From Lysobacterales bacterium 15-68-25 (GTDB lineage Bacteria; Pseudomonadota; Gammaproteobacteria; Xanthomonadales; Rhodanobacteraceae), in NCBI GenBank assembly GCA_002279065.1, contig NCKB01000008.1:62001-126000 (forward strand): a DNA stretch of 64,000 nt. The letters run 5' to 3'. The notes under the pieces were generated by a model. The model was not told the DNA's origin. It did no database searches and worked only from the letters and a program-made list of their open reading frames with translations. This document shows positions 54,491 to 63,845 of the stretch, one piece after another (position 1 is the stretch's first letter; each line of letters opens with the position of its first letter). The position numbers were made by a program, and so were the translations under genes.

Positions 54491-55605
54491 ACGTCACCCA
54501 CGTGGTGGAAAACCTCAACCGCGGCGGGCTCGAGCGGATGGTGCTCGACCTGGTCGCGCTGCAGCGCCAGCAGGGCCTGCGTCCGCAGGTGGTGTGCGTG
54601 TTCGAGCCCGGCGCTCTGGCCGGCGAGCTCGGCTCGCTCGGCGTGCCGCTGGTGGCCTGCGGCAAGGGCCCGGGGCTGGACCTGCGTGCCCTGCGCCGGC
54701 TGCGCCGAGCCGTGCGCGATCACCGCACCGAAGTGCTGCACACCCACAACGCCGCCGCGCACTACCAGGCGGTGCTGGCCACGCTGGGGCTGCCCGGGCG
54801 CCGCCACGTGGTCAACACCCGGCACGGCATGGGTGCAGGCCAGCGCGCGTCGCGCCGCGACGCGCTGTACCGCGCCGCGATGGGTCGCACCGATGCCGTG
54901 GTGACGGTCTGCGACGCGGCCCGCCGCGATGCGGTCGCGCGCGGGCTGGTGCCCGGGTCCCGCACGGTGGTCATTCCGAACGGCATCCGCGTCGAGCGCT
55001 TCGCCGCGGGCGGGGAGACCGCGCGCCGCCTCCTCAGGCAAAGCCTGGGCGTCGCGCCGGATACCCGCCTGATCGGCACCGTCGGCCGGCTGAACTGGGC
55101 CAAGGACCAGGACAGCCTGATCCGCGCCTTCGCCCGCGTGCATGCCACGCGGCCGGACACGGCGCTGGTGCTGGTCGGCAGCGGCGAGCTGCGCGGCGAC
55201 CTGGAAGACCGCGCCCGGCTCGAGGGCGTGGCGTCGGCAGTGCACTTCCTCGGCGACCGCAGCGACGTGGCGCAGTTGCTGCAGGGACTGGACCTGTTCG
55301 CGCTGTCCTCGGTCAGCGAGGGCTACTCGATGGCGCTGCTTGAAGCCGCGGCCAGTGCGTTGCCGATCGTTGCCACCGATGTCGGCGGCAACGCCGAGAT
55401 CGTGCGTCACGGCGAGACCGGCATGCTGGTGCCCTCCGGCGATCCGCCGGCACTGGCGGCCACGCTGGGAGCATTGCTGGACGCACCGGCGCTGGCCCTG
55501 GAGCTGGGCGCTGCCGCCCGCGCCTGGCTGCTGGAGCACGGATCGCTGGAGGCCATGGCCGCGAGCTATGCGCGCCTGTACGAAGGCGGGGAGGGGCGTG
55601 GATGA
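54487..55605 (+). CDS. GT4 glycosyltransferase 1
   Basis: 372 residues with the GT-B fold. The N-terminal domain starts THVVENLNRGGLERMV, the typical acceptor-side loop. The C-terminal donor domain has GTVGRLNWAKDQ, VGSGELR, and the LSSVSEGYSMALLEAAASALPIVATDVGG block with the E-x7-E motif. The sequence resembles the EpsH1-associated sugar transferases (TIGR03088) of PEP-CTERM loci. It acts in the cytoplasm on the lipid-linked intermediate. Its start overlaps the previous stop by four bases. Confidence 0.88.
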   Translation: MNVTHVVENLNRGGLERMVLDLVALQRQQGLRPQVVCVFEPGALAGELGSLGVPLVACGKGPGLDLRALRRLRRAVRDHRTEVLHTHNAAAHYQAVLATLGLPGRRHVVNTRHGMGAGQRASRRDALYRAAMGRTDAVVTVCDAARRDAVARGLVPGSRTVVIPNGIRVERFAAGGETARRLLRQSLGVAPDTRLIGTVGRLNWAKDQDSLIRAFARVHATRPDTALVLVGSGELRGDLEDRARLEGVASAVHFLGDRSDVAQLLQGLDLFALSSVSEGYSMALLEAAASALPIVATDVGGNAEIVRHGETGMLVPSGDPPALAATLGALLDAPALALELGAAARAWLLEHGSLEAMAASYARLYEGGEGRG

Positions 55606-56786
55606 GCCTGCGCATCCTGATACTCACCAACCTGTTTCCGAGTCGCTTCGATCCGCGCCGCGGCACCTTCAACCGCCAGCAGTTCGAGCGGCTGGGCACC
55701 CGGCACGACGTCGAGGTGATCACCGCCGTGCCGCTGCCCGAGCGCCTGCGCAAGGGCGCCGACCGCGCCCCCTTCGCGGTGCCGGGACTGCGCCTGCGCA
55801 CCTTCGTGTTCGTCTATCTGCCGCGCGTGGCCCGCTCGCTGCACGCGTTCTTCTGGGGCGCCTCGCTGCTGGCGCAGCAGGGCCTGCACCTGCTGCGCGG
55901 ACGCTACGACTGCGTACTGGCCAGCTGGGCCTATCCCGACGCGGCCGCTGCCGGCTGGCTGGCGCGCCGCATGGGCTGGCCGTACGTGGTGAAGGTGCAC
56001 GGCAGCGACCTGAACGTGCAGGCGGAGGACCCGGCCCGTCGCCCGCAGATCCGTCGGGCGCTGGGCGGCGCCCGCGCGGTGATCGCGGTGAGCCATGCGC
56101 TGGCCGCCAAGGCGGTGGCGCTGGGCGTCGACCCGGCACGGGTGCACGTGGTCTACAACGGCGTCGACCACGCGCGTTTCGCCCCCGGCGACCGCGGCCA
56201 GGCCCGGGCAAGGCTCGGCCTGCCCGCGGCCGGGCGGATCCTGCTCTACGTCGGCAACCTCAAGGCCAGCAAGGGCTGCCTGGACCTGCTCGAGGCATTC
56301 GCCGCGTCCGGCCTGGCGCGGAGCGGCACGCGGCTGGTCTTCGTCGGTGCGGGCGAATGTCGCACGGCGCTGGTCGCCGACGCAGCGGAGCGGGGCTGCA
56401 CGGAGGCCGTCACGCTGGCCGGCGCGGTGGATCACGCCGAACTGGCGGACTGGTTCCGCGCTGTCGATCTGCTGTGCCTGCCCAGCCACAACGAAGGCGT
56501 GCCGAACGTGGTGCTGGAGGCGATGGCCTGCGGCATCCCGGTGGTGGCATCCCGGGTCGGTGGCATCCCCGAGGTGGTACCCGAGGCGGCCGGCCTGCTC
56601 GTGCCGGCGCGCGATCCCGACGCACTGGCCCGGGCCCTACTCGAAGCGCTGGCGCGCCCGTGGGACACTGCGGATGTCCTTGCGCATGCCAGGACATTCA
56701 GCTGGGAACGGAATCTGGATCAGCTCGAGGGCATCCTCGCATCGGCCGTCACTCAACCTCTCGTCTCGGATCCCGCCAGGTCATGA
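55602..56786 (+). CDS. GT4 glycosyltransferase 2
   Basis: 394 residues with the GT-B fold: ILTNLFPSRFDPRRGTFNRQQFE at the acceptor side, VKVHGSDLNV in the middle, and donor-site motifs LYVGNLKASKG and SHNEGVPNVVLEAMACGIPVVASRVGGIPE. One more sugar addition to the repeat unit is expected. Four-base overlaps at both ends (55602-55605 and 56783-56786) place it firmly in the same transcript as its neighbours. Confidence 0.88.
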   Translation: MSLRILILTNLFPSRFDPRRGTFNRQQFERLGTRHDVEVITAVPLPERLRKGADRAPFAVPGLRLRTFVFVYLPRVARSLHAFFWGASLLAQQGLHLLRGRYDCVLASWAYPDAAAAGWLARRMGWPYVVKVHGSDLNVQAEDPARRPQIRRALGGARAVIAVSHALAAKAVALGVDPARVHVVYNGVDHARFAPGDRGQARARLGLPAAGRILLYVGNLKASKGCLDLLEAFAASGLARSGTRLVFVGAGECRTALVADAAERGCTEAVTLAGAVDHAELADWFRAVDLLCLPSHNEGVPNVVLEAMACGIPVVASRVGGIPEVVPEAAGLLVPARDPDALARALLEALARPWDTADVLAHARTFSWERNLDQLEGILASAVTQPLVSDPARS

Positions 56787-57430
56787 CGTTCCGGCCCAAG
56801 AAGCACCAGATCCTCGGCCTGCTGCCACGTTCGGTGGTACAGACGCACGGACCGCGTCGTGGTACCGCGCGCTTCCTCAGCTTCGACGATGGCCCCCATC
56901 CCGAGCACACGCCGCGGCTGCTCGACGTGCTCGCGCAGCACGGGGCACGGGCGAGCTTCTTCGTGGTCGGCCGCCATGCCGAGCAGCACCCGGCGATCGT
57001 CCGGCGCATCGTCGAGGAAGGGCATCTGCTGGGCAACCACTCGTACAGCCACCAGCACTTCGGTCGACTGGGCACGGACGACCAGGTCGCCGAACTGGAG
57101 CGTGCCGACCAGGTGCTGGCCGCCTTCGACCGGCGGAGCCGCCACCGGATCCGCACGCCGCAGGGCCACGTCAGCCTGCCGCTGCTGGGCTACTTCGCGG
57201 GGGCGCGGCGCAGCCTGGCCTACTGGTGCTACGACAGCCTGGACTACCAGCACGGCGACGCGGCCAGCGTGTCCGCGCGCCTGCGGCACCTGCCGCCGGC
57301 TCCGGGCGACATCGTGCTGATGCACGACGACGGTCCGTGCGCCGCCGCGGCGCTGGCCGAACTGCTGCCCATCTGGCGCGAGGCCGGCTGGACCTTCGCT
57401 GCCCTGGAACAGGATGCTTCATGCGCGTGA
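56783..57430 (+). CDS. Small polysaccharide deacetylase (NodB family)
   Basis: 215 residues. NodB motif 1 is FLSFDDGPHPEHT with the catalytic and metal Asp pair; motif 2 is NHSYSHQHFG with two metal His; later motifs include RTPQGH (motif 3, with Thr-Pro for Pro-Tyr), YDSLDYQ and VLMHDDG (motif 5 His). It should remove N- or O-acetyl groups from a glycan. No signal peptide or membrane segment is seen, so it may act on cytoplasmic intermediates, which is unusual for secreted NodB enzymes. The next gene starts ten bases inside its end. Confidence 0.82.
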   Translation: MTFRPKKHQILGLLPRSVVQTHGPRRGTARFLSFDDGPHPEHTPRLLDVLAQHGARASFFVVGRHAEQHPAIVRRIVEEGHLLGNHSYSHQHFGRLGTDDQVAELERADQVLAAFDRRSRHRIRTPQGHVSLPLLGYFAGARRSLAYWCYDSLDYQHGDAASVSARLRHLPPAPGDIVLMHDDGPCAAAALAELLPIWREAGWTFAALEQDASCA

Positions 57431-58593
57431 TCTACCACCATCGCACCCGCGGCCGCGACGTCGAGGGCGTGCACATCCGCGGCATCGTCGGCGCGCTGCG
57501 CGAGCTGGGACACGAGGTGAGCATCGTCTCGTTCCCGGGCGCCGATCCGGAGCACACGCCATCTGCCGGCAGCGGCTCGCCCAAGCGCAAGGGGCGGCTG
57601 GCCGCCCTCGTGACGAAGCTGCCCGGCGTGGTGTTCGAACTGGCCGAGCTGGCCTACAACGCGGTGACGCTGGTGCGGATGGGGCGCGTGCTGAAGCGCG
57701 AATCCCCCGACCTGATCTACGAGCGCTACTCGCTGTTCCTGTTCGCCACGGTGTGGCTGGCGCGTCGTCATGGCGTGCCGATCGTGCTGGAGATCAACGA
57801 CTCGGCGCTGGTCGAACGCGTCCGGCCGCTGTACCTGAAGGGGCTGGCGCGCCGGATCGAGCGCTGGTGCATGCAGCACTGCACCGGCCTGGTGTTCATC
57901 TCCAGCTATTTCCGCGACCGCGCGCGGGAGGCCTACGGCGACATTGCGCCCTGCGTGGTTTCGCCGAACGCAGCCGACCTGGCGCAGTTCGACCCGGCCC
58001 GCTTCGACCGCGACGCGCTGCGCCGCGAGCGCGGGCTGGAAGGCCGGGTGGTGTGCGGGTTCATCGGCTCGTTCGCGCGCTGGCACGGCGTGGACGGCTT
58101 CGTGCGCGCGATCGCCCCGCAGCTGGCGCGGGCGCCGGAACTCACCCTGCTGCTGGTCGGCGACGGCGTGACCCTGCCGGAGGTCCGCGAACTGGTCGAC
58201 CGCGAGCGCCTGGGCCTGCAGGTGCGCTTGCCGGGCCGGGTGCCGCATCCGGACATCGCCGGCTGGGTCGCGTGCATGGACTACGCCGTGCTGCCCGATT
58301 CCAACGAGTACGGATCGCCGATGAAGCTGTTCGAGTTCATGGCGATGGGCGTGGCGGTGGTCGCGCCGGATTATGCGCCGGTGGCCGAGGTGACCGAGGA
58401 CGGCCGCACCGGCTGGCTGTTTCCGCGCCGTGACGTGCAGGCCTGCATCGATCGCCTGCTGACGCTGGCGCCGCGTGTGCAGGAGCAGCGGCGGGTCGGC
58501 ATGGCGGCGCGCGAGTACATCGCACGCGAGCGCCAGTGGCGCAACAATGCCGAGCAGCTGCTGGTGCTGGCATTCGGGGGGAAGGTCGGATGA
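57421..58593 (+). CDS. GT4 glycosyltransferase 3
   Basis: 390 residues with the GT-B fold: YHHRTRGRDVEGVHIRGIV, the IYERYSLF and LEINDSALVERV motifs, FIGSFARWHGVD, and a donor site YAVLPDSNEYGSPMKLFEFMAMG. IYERYS and the extra acidic residues set it apart from the two other GT4 genes. An extra basic stretch (GSPKRKGR) near residue 60 may contact the membrane. Overlap of ten bases with the deacetylase gene and four with the next gene. Confidence 0.86.
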   Translation: MRVIYHHRTRGRDVEGVHIRGIVGALRELGHEVSIVSFPGADPEHTPSAGSGSPKRKGRLAALVTKLPGVVFELAELAYNAVTLVRMGRVLKRESPDLIYERYSLFLFATVWLARRHGVPIVLEINDSALVERVRPLYLKGLARRIERWCMQHCTGLVFISSYFRDRAREAYGDIAPCVVSPNAADLAQFDPARFDRDALRRERGLEGRVVCGFIGSFARWHGVDGFVRAIAPQLARAPELTLLLVGDGVTLPEVRELVDRERLGLQVRLPGRVPHPDIAGWVACMDYAVLPDSNEYGSPMKLFEFMAMGVAVVAPDYAPVAEVTEDGRTGWLFPRRDVQACIDRLLTLAPRVQEQRRVGMAAREYIARERQWRNNAEQLLVLAFGGKVG

Positions 58594-59750
58594 TGGTTGC
58601 GGCGATCGGGGTACTGGTGGTCCTGCTCGGCGGCGTGCTCGCCGTGGCGAAGCTGGTGCGCGGGCGCAACATGCACATCTGGCTGGGCAGCTACCTGCGC
58701 CGGCGCGTGCCGAAGGTCGACGGGCCGGTGCACGTGATGTTCTGCTTCGTCGACCACTACGAGCCGGCCTGGGGCAAGGTGGATCTGGCCACCCAGCGCG
58801 CCCGCGTGGACCGCTGGTGCACCGACTACCGCGCGATGGCCTCGGTTCATCGCGATGCCGACGGCCGCCACCCGCAGCACAGCTTCTTCTATCCGGAAGA
58901 GGAATACCTGCCCGAGCACCTGGACAAGCTGGCCGCACTCTGTGACGACGGCTTCGGCGAGATCGAGATCCACCTGCATCACGACAACGACACGCCGGAG
59001 AACTTCCGCCAGACCCTCGCCGGTTTCTGCCGGACCCTGCACGAGCGCCACGGTGCGCTCAGCCGCGATCCGGCCACCGGCGAGCTCGCCTTCGGCTTCA
59101 TCCACGGCAACTGGAGCCTGGACAACTCGCGCGCCGACGGTCGCTGGTGCGGGCTCAACAACGAGCTGATCCTGCTGCGCGAACTGGGCTGCTACGCCGA
59201 CTTCACCCTGCCGTCGGCACCCAGCGACACGCAGACGAGCCTGTGCAACGCGATCTACTACGCCACCGACGACCCGCATCGCCCCAAGTCGCACGACACC
59301 GGCGTGCCGGTGCGCGTCGGCGGTACGCCCAGCGGCGACCTGATGATCGTGCAGGGCCCGCTGGGGCTGAACTGGGCCGAGCGGCGCCGGGGCATCGTGC
59401 CGCGCATCGAGAACGCCGACGTGCGCCGTGCCTGCCCGCCGACCCGCGCCCGCGTCGACCTGTGGGTGCGCACCGGCATCCACGTCGAGGGTCGGCCGGA
59501 GTGGGTGTTCGTCAAGGTGCACACGCATGGCACCCAGGAGCGCGACATGGACACCCTGCTGGGCCAGGCCATGCACGACATGCACGGCTACCTCGAAAGC
59601 GCCTACAACGACGGCCAGCGCCACGTGCTGCACTACGTCACTGCGCGCGAGGCCTACAACATCATCAAGGCGGCGGAGGCCGGCAAGTCGGGCAACCCGA
59701 ACGACTGGCGCGACTTCGTGCTGCCGCCACCGCCGGGACGGAGCCGCTGA
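58590..59750 (+). CDS. Uncharacterised NodB-like protein of the glycan operon
   Basis: 386 residues with one N-terminal membrane helix (about 3-20). The rest looks like a (beta/alpha) barrel with metal-type residues: MFCFVDHYEP, then FFYPEEEY, IEIHLHHDNDT, FGFIHGNWSLDNS and VFVKVHTHGTQE. The spacing recalls NodB/polysaccharide-deacetylase folds, yet the standard FDDG motif is absent, with VDHYEP in its place. I cannot name the function. It is likely a periplasm- or membrane-facing enzyme acting on the same glycan. Starts at ATG 58590 (or ATG 58593). Confidence 0.62.
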   Translation: MMVAAIGVLVVLLGGVLAVAKLVRGRNMHIWLGSYLRRRVPKVDGPVHVMFCFVDHYEPAWGKVDLATQRARVDRWCTDYRAMASVHRDADGRHPQHSFFYPEEEYLPEHLDKLAALCDDGFGEIEIHLHHDNDTPENFRQTLAGFCRTLHERHGALSRDPATGELAFGFIHGNWSLDNSRADGRWCGLNNELILLRELGCYADFTLPSAPSDTQTSLCNAIYYATDDPHRPKSHDTGVPVRVGGTPSGDLMIVQGPLGLNWAERRRGIVPRIENADVRRACPPTRARVDLWVRTGIHVEGRPEWVFVKVHTHGTQERDMDTLLGQAMHDMHGYLESAYNDGQRHVLHYVTAREAYNIIKAAEAGKSGNPNDWRDFVLPPPPGRSR

Positions 59751-59793
59751 GCATGGCCACCGGCATGCACCGTCGCCCACGAGGTAAGCCAGG

Positions 59794-60870
59794 ATGACTT
59801 CGCCGCTGGTCAGCGTGGTCGTGCCCACGTTCAATCGCGCCTACTGCCTGGCGCGGACGCTGGACAGCGCGCTGGCGCAGACCCACGCGCGGCTCGAGGT
59901 GCTGGTGGTGGACGACGGCTCCACCGACGGCACCGCCGCGCTGGTGCGCGAGCGCTACGGCGACGATCCGCGCGTGGTCTACCTGCACCAGGCCAACGCA
60001 GGCGTGTCGGCCGCGCGCAACCACGGCCTGCGCGCGGCGCGCGGCGACTTCGTCGCGCTGCTGGACTCGGACGACGTGTGGCAGCCGTGGAAGATCGAAC
60101 TGCAGCTGCGCTGCCTTGAGCGCTTCCCCGAGCTGGGCATGGTGTGGACCGACATGGCGGCGATCGATCCGTCCGGTGCGGTGTTCGATCCGGCCTACAT
60201 CCGCACCATGTACAGCACCTACGGGCTGTTCCGGATGGAGGAGATCTTCAGCCGCTCGGTGCCGCTGCGCGAGGTGGCGCCGGAGCTGGCCGACGTGGTG
60301 GGTGAGGCGCGCCTGCACGCCGGCGACATCTTCTCGCCGATGATCATGGGCAACCTGGTGCACACCTCCACCGTGCTGATCCGCAGCGAGCGGCTGGAGC
60401 AGGTGCGGCAGTTCGACGAGTCGCTGAAATTTTCCGGCGAGGACTACGACTTCCACCTGCGCACCTGCCATGCCGGGCCGGTCGGCTTCCTCGACCTGCC
60501 GGCGATCCAGTACCAGCGCGGCATGCCCGACCGGCTCACCCGGCACGAGTACCGCATCCACACCGCGACCAACTTCCTGCGCACGATCGAGCCGTGGATC
60601 ACCGGCGCGCGCGAGCAGATCACGTTGCCGCAACGCATGGTCGACACGGCGCTGGCCGATGCGCATGCCTGGATCGGCGAACTGCAACTGGAGGCCGGTC
60701 GCACCCCCGAGGCGCGCACGCACCTGTTCCGCAGCGTGCGCCTGCGGCCCGCGCAGAAGCGGATGTGGCTGCTGCTGGGCAGCACCTTCGTGCCGCAGGC
60801 GATGCGCGAGCGCCTGAAGAGCGGTTATCGGCGGCTGAAGGGCGGCGTAGCCGGCGGGGGGCAGTCATGA
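59794..60870 (+). CDS. GT2 glycosyltransferase (GT-A)
   Basis: 358 residues with a soluble GT-A domain at the N terminus: VSVVVPTFNRAYCLARTLDSAL, VLVVDDGSTDGT, NAGVSAARNHGLRAARGDFVALLDSDDVW (DxD-type metal site). The C-terminal third is helical with an alternating Ala/Leu pattern (ELQLEAGRTPEARTHLFRSVRL), like a TPR hairpin, which may bind a partner of the synthesis complex. It follows a 43-base gap, and its end overlaps the next start. Confidence 0.86.
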   Translation: MTSPLVSVVVPTFNRAYCLARTLDSALAQTHARLEVLVVDDGSTDGTAALVRERYGDDPRVVYLHQANAGVSAARNHGLRAARGDFVALLDSDDVWQPWKIELQLRCLERFPELGMVWTDMAAIDPSGAVFDPAYIRTMYSTYGLFRMEEIFSRSVPLREVAPELADVVGEARLHAGDIFSPMIMGNLVHTSTVLIRSERLEQVRQFDESLKFSGEDYDFHLRTCHAGPVGFLDLPAIQYQRGMPDRLTRHEYRIHTATNFLRTIEPWITGAREQITLPQRMVDTALADAHAWIGELQLEAGRTPEARTHLFRSVRLRPAQKRMWLLLGSTFVPQAMRERLKSGYRRLKGGVAGGGQS

Positions 60871-62018
60871 ATGCAGCGCCCACCCTGCGCGTGATCCAGG
60901 ACGTTGCGGCCTGGGATGCGATCCGCGAGGACTGGCAGGCGCTCCATCGCGCCTGCCCGAATGCATCGACCCCGCTGGACTTCGTCTGGCTGCGCTGCTG
61001 GTGGGAGGTCTACGGGCCGGCTTACGGTGCCGGAGGGCTGCGCATCGTCACGTTCTGGCGCGGCACGCACCTGGTCGCTGTCGCGCCGCTCTATCTCCAG
61101 CTCGAAGGGCGCGGGCCGCTCGCCATGCGTTACCTGCGCTTCCTCTCCACCGGCGAGGCCGAGTTCGAGGAAACCTGTCCGGACTACCTCGACCTGCTGT
61201 GCCTGCCGGGCGAGGAGGCCGCCTGTGCGAGTGCCTTCTGGGAAGCGGTCGACCGCATGGAGTGGGACGCGCTGGAGTTGCTGGACCTGCCGTCGGGTTC
61301 TCCGCTCCGCACGGCCGCCGAAGGGCGGGGGTGGATCCGCGCCAGCTCCCGCGGCAGCTGTCCGATCGCGCGGCTGGAAGCTGGCTTCGAGGCCTACCTG
61401 GACGGCCTCTCCTCCAAGACGCGGATGCGTGCACGCCAGGAGATGCGCAAGGCTGCCCAGTCCGGTGCCGCACTGGAGCTGGCGGGGCCGGAAGAGGTCG
61501 CCTCCAGCTTCGCCGACCTGGTGCGGCTGCACCAGGCGCGCTGGGAGGCGGAGGGCAAGCCCGGTTGTTTCGCGGCGCCGCGCTTCACCCGTTTCCACGA
61601 GCGGCTGCTGCAGGAATGGTCGGCGCCGGAACGCGTGGTGCTGGCCCGGCTCGCGCACGAAGGCCGGGCGATCGTGGCGCTCTACGGTTTCGTCACGGCG
61701 GGCAAGTTCGATCTCTACCAGCTTGGCGTGGGGGCGGCCGACGGCACGTCCATGCATAGCCCTGGCATGGCGGCGAACCTGTTGCTGATGGAGCGGCTGG
61801 CCCGGGACGGCGTGGCGCGCTACGACTTCCTGCGGGGCGACAGCGCGTTCAAGCGCTCGCTGACCGGCGAGCTGACCGAATTGGTGATGCTGGCGGCAAC
61901 CCGCCTGAACCTGCGGGTGTTGCTGGCTCGCGGGCGGCATTTCGGCGGGCGCTTGCGGCGGCGCCTGCAAAGGGCGTGGCAAGGGCGCGGTGGACGCGAG
62001 GGGAGGACGAGCGCATGA
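60867..62018 (+). CDS. FemAB/GNAT-like acyltransferase
   Basis: 383 residues of the FemAB-like (CelD/BcsL) branch of the GNAT superfamily. Signatures include LDFVWLRCWWEVYG, KTRMRARQEMRKA, LHQARWEAEG and the C-terminal RYDFLRGDSAFKR. Relatives transfer amino acids from tRNA to peptidoglycan, and others occur in exopolysaccharide loci (TIGR03019 type), where they probably acylate a sugar amine. That makes it the best candidate in the window for moving the carrier-bound beta-aminoacyl-glycyl group to a sugar; this is inference only. Four-base overlaps on both sides. Confidence 0.82.
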   Translation: MNAAPTLRVIQDVAAWDAIREDWQALHRACPNASTPLDFVWLRCWWEVYGPAYGAGGLRIVTFWRGTHLVAVAPLYLQLEGRGPLAMRYLRFLSTGEAEFEETCPDYLDLLCLPGEEAACASAFWEAVDRMEWDALELLDLPSGSPLRTAAEGRGWIRASSRGSCPIARLEAGFEAYLDGLSSKTRMRARQEMRKAAQSGAALELAGPEEVASSFADLVRLHQARWEAEGKPGCFAAPRFTRFHERLLQEWSAPERVVLARLAHEGRAIVALYGFVTAGKFDLYQLGVGAADGTSMHSPGMAANLLLMERLARDGVARYDFLRGDSAFKRSLTGELTELVMLAATRLNLRVLLARGRHFGGRLRRRLQRAWQGRGGREGRTSA

Positions 62019-63010
62019 AGAAGGCGATCGCCGCCAGCGTGTTCGACCGCACCGGCCTGCGTCGCCTGCTGCACGGTATCGGCCGCTGGCGCGGACTGGT
62101 GGTGCTGAATTACCACCGCATCGGCCAGGCGGCCGGCGCACCCTACGATCACGGGCTGTGGAGTGCGTCGGAAGAGGCCTTCAGCGCGCAGATGCGGTTC
62201 CTGCGCCGGCACACCGACCTGATCGAACCCGTGGACCTCGCGCAGCTGCGCGACCGCCCGCGCGGACGCTATGCGATGGTGACCTTCGACGACGGTTACC
62301 GCGACAACTACGAGGCGGCGTTGCCGATTCTCCGCCACGAGGGCGTGCGTGCCACTTTCTTCGTGGCGACCGGTTTCATCGATCGGCCGAGCCTGCCCTG
62401 GTGGGACGAGATCGCCTGGATGGTGCGGACCTCCCGCAAACCCCACCTCGACCTGAGGCCGTGGCTCGAAGCGCAGGTGGCCATCGACGAGCCCGGTCGC
62501 GAACGCGCGGTGCGCACCCTGCTGCGCGCCTACAAGGCGCTGCCGGACGATCGGCTGGCAGACTATCTGGATGCCGTAGGCGCGGCGACCGGCAGCGGAC
62601 GCGCCGGTCCCGGGCATGCGGACCGCTTCTGGATGACCTGGGACATGCTGCGCGGGATGCGCGACGCCGGCATGACCATCGGCGGGCACACGGTCAGTCA
62701 TCCGGTGCTGGCGAACATGAGCACTGCCCGCCAGCGCGAGGAGATCCTGCAGTGCGGGCGGCGGCTGGCCGAGGAGCTGGGCCGGCCGATGGACTGCTTC
62801 AGCTATCCGGTGGGCAACCCGGCGGCCTTCGACGAGCGCACCCGCGAAGTGCTGGCCGAGGCCGGGGTGCGCTGGGCCTTCAGCTACTACGGCGGCTGCC
62901 GGCGCTTCGACGACTGGGACCCGTACGACATCCGCCGCGTGGCGGTGGAGACGGAAACCACCGGGCCGTGGTTTCGCAGCATCATGACCCTGCCGTCGGT
63001 GTTCGCCTGA
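62015..63010 (+). CDS. Polysaccharide deacetylase (NodB family) 2
   Basis: 331 residues with a NodB core: YAMVTFDDGYRDNYEAALPIL (motif 1), GGHTVSHPVLANMS (motif 2) and a CFSYPVGNP motif-3 segment. The opening VVLNYHRIG is typical of the Xanthomonas/PEP-CTERM-type deacetylases. It should deacetylate an N-acetylhexosamine in the glycan, exposing an amine that could be an acylation site. No signal peptide is obvious. It is the last gene of the chain; its stop is followed 20 bases later by a convergent gene. Confidence 0.86.
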   Translation: MKKAIAASVFDRTGLRRLLHGIGRWRGLVVLNYHRIGQAAGAPYDHGLWSASEEAFSAQMRFLRRHTDLIEPVDLAQLRDRPRGRYAMVTFDDGYRDNYEAALPILRHEGVRATFFVATGFIDRPSLPWWDEIAWMVRTSRKPHLDLRPWLEAQVAIDEPGRERAVRTLLRAYKALPDDRLADYLDAVGAATGSGRAGPGHADRFWMTWDMLRGMRDAGMTIGGHTVSHPVLANMSTARQREEILQCGRRLAEELGRPMDCFSYPVGNPAAFDERTREVLAEAGVRWAFSYYGGCRRFDDWDPYDIRRVAVETETTGPWFRSIMTLPSVFA

Positions 63011-63029
63011 GCCGGCGGCACCGCCGACC

Positions 63030-63845
63030 TCAGCCTGACCCGCCCTCCGGGAACTGCTCCAGCATCCAGCTGCGGACCAGCTCCGTGAGCTGGCGGCGAT
63101 CCTCCGCCAGGCTGTAGGTGTGGTCGGCATCGGCCAGCCAGCGCACGCTCAGGCCGGGATGCCGTCCCACGCCTTTGCCGAAGCACTCGAGCAACTGCCG
63201 CGGGTGGTTGAAGTAGCCGCTGGCGCCGCCGCTGAAGATGAAGCTCAGGCGTACCCCGCGCGCCAGCATCGCGGCCAGTTCCGTGCGCACCTGACCGCGT
63301 GCGGGCCGCCCGGTCTGGAAGTCCGCTTCGCCGCCCTGCGCGTCCGCCCGTCGCTTCCGGCGCCCAAGGAAGCGCACCACTCGCCGCGGGTCGCGCAGGC
63401 GCGGCAGGTAATGGCGCAGATGGAAGCCCATCGTGGGATAGGCATGGCCGTCCAGGAACACCGCGCCGACGACGCGCGGATCGCTGGCGGCGACGACGTG
63501 CGCGTTGGCCGCGCCCGAGCACAGACCGACCAGCACGAAGCGGGTGCAGCCCGCTTCGGCGGCGAGCAGCTCCATGGCGTCGGCGACGTCCCGGCGGACC
63601 TGCTCCTGCGGCGCTTCGGCGACACCCGCGACGGCGCTGTCGCCCAGCGTGGACAGGTCGAAGCGCAGCGTCGGGTAGCCGGCCTCGTTCAGCCGGCGCG
63701 CGAGCTCGACGTTCATGCGGAACGGCCCGACGCGGTGGACCAGGCCGGCGTTGAGCAGAATCACCCCGGTGCGCGCGGTGCCCGGGCCGACGATGCCGGC
63801 CAGATGGCGGGCGCGCCCGAACGAGAAGGCGCGTTCGCGGCTCAT
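63030..63845 (-). CDS. Alpha/beta hydrolase with Cys nucleophile elbow (XrtA-hydrolase-like)
   Basis: 271 residues with the alpha/beta-hydrolase fold: GVILLNAGLVHRVGPFRMNVELARRLN, PTLRFDLSTLGDS, the nucleophile elbow GLCSG (C109 at the central position), an acid near VFLDGH and the base in DADHTYS. A Cys here and the LNAG/RVGPFR start recall the exosortase-A-associated hydrolase group. The ATG at 63845 overlaps the stop of an upstream minus-strand gene by four bases, so the two are co-translated. The substrate is unknown. Confidence 0.75.
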   Translation of the reverse strand: MSRERAFSFGRARHLAGIVGPGTARTGVILLNAGLVHRVGPFRMNVELARRLNEAGYPTLRFDLSTLGDSAVAGVAEAPQEQVRRDVADAMELLAAEAGCTRFVLVGLCSGAANAHVVAASDPRVVGAVFLDGHAYPTMGFHLRHYLPRLRDPRRVVRFLGRRKRRADAQGGEADFQTGRPARGQVRTELAAMLARGVRLSFIFSGGASGYFNHPRQLLECFGKGVGRHPGLSVRWLADADHTYSLAEDRRQLTELVRSWMLEQFPEGGSG

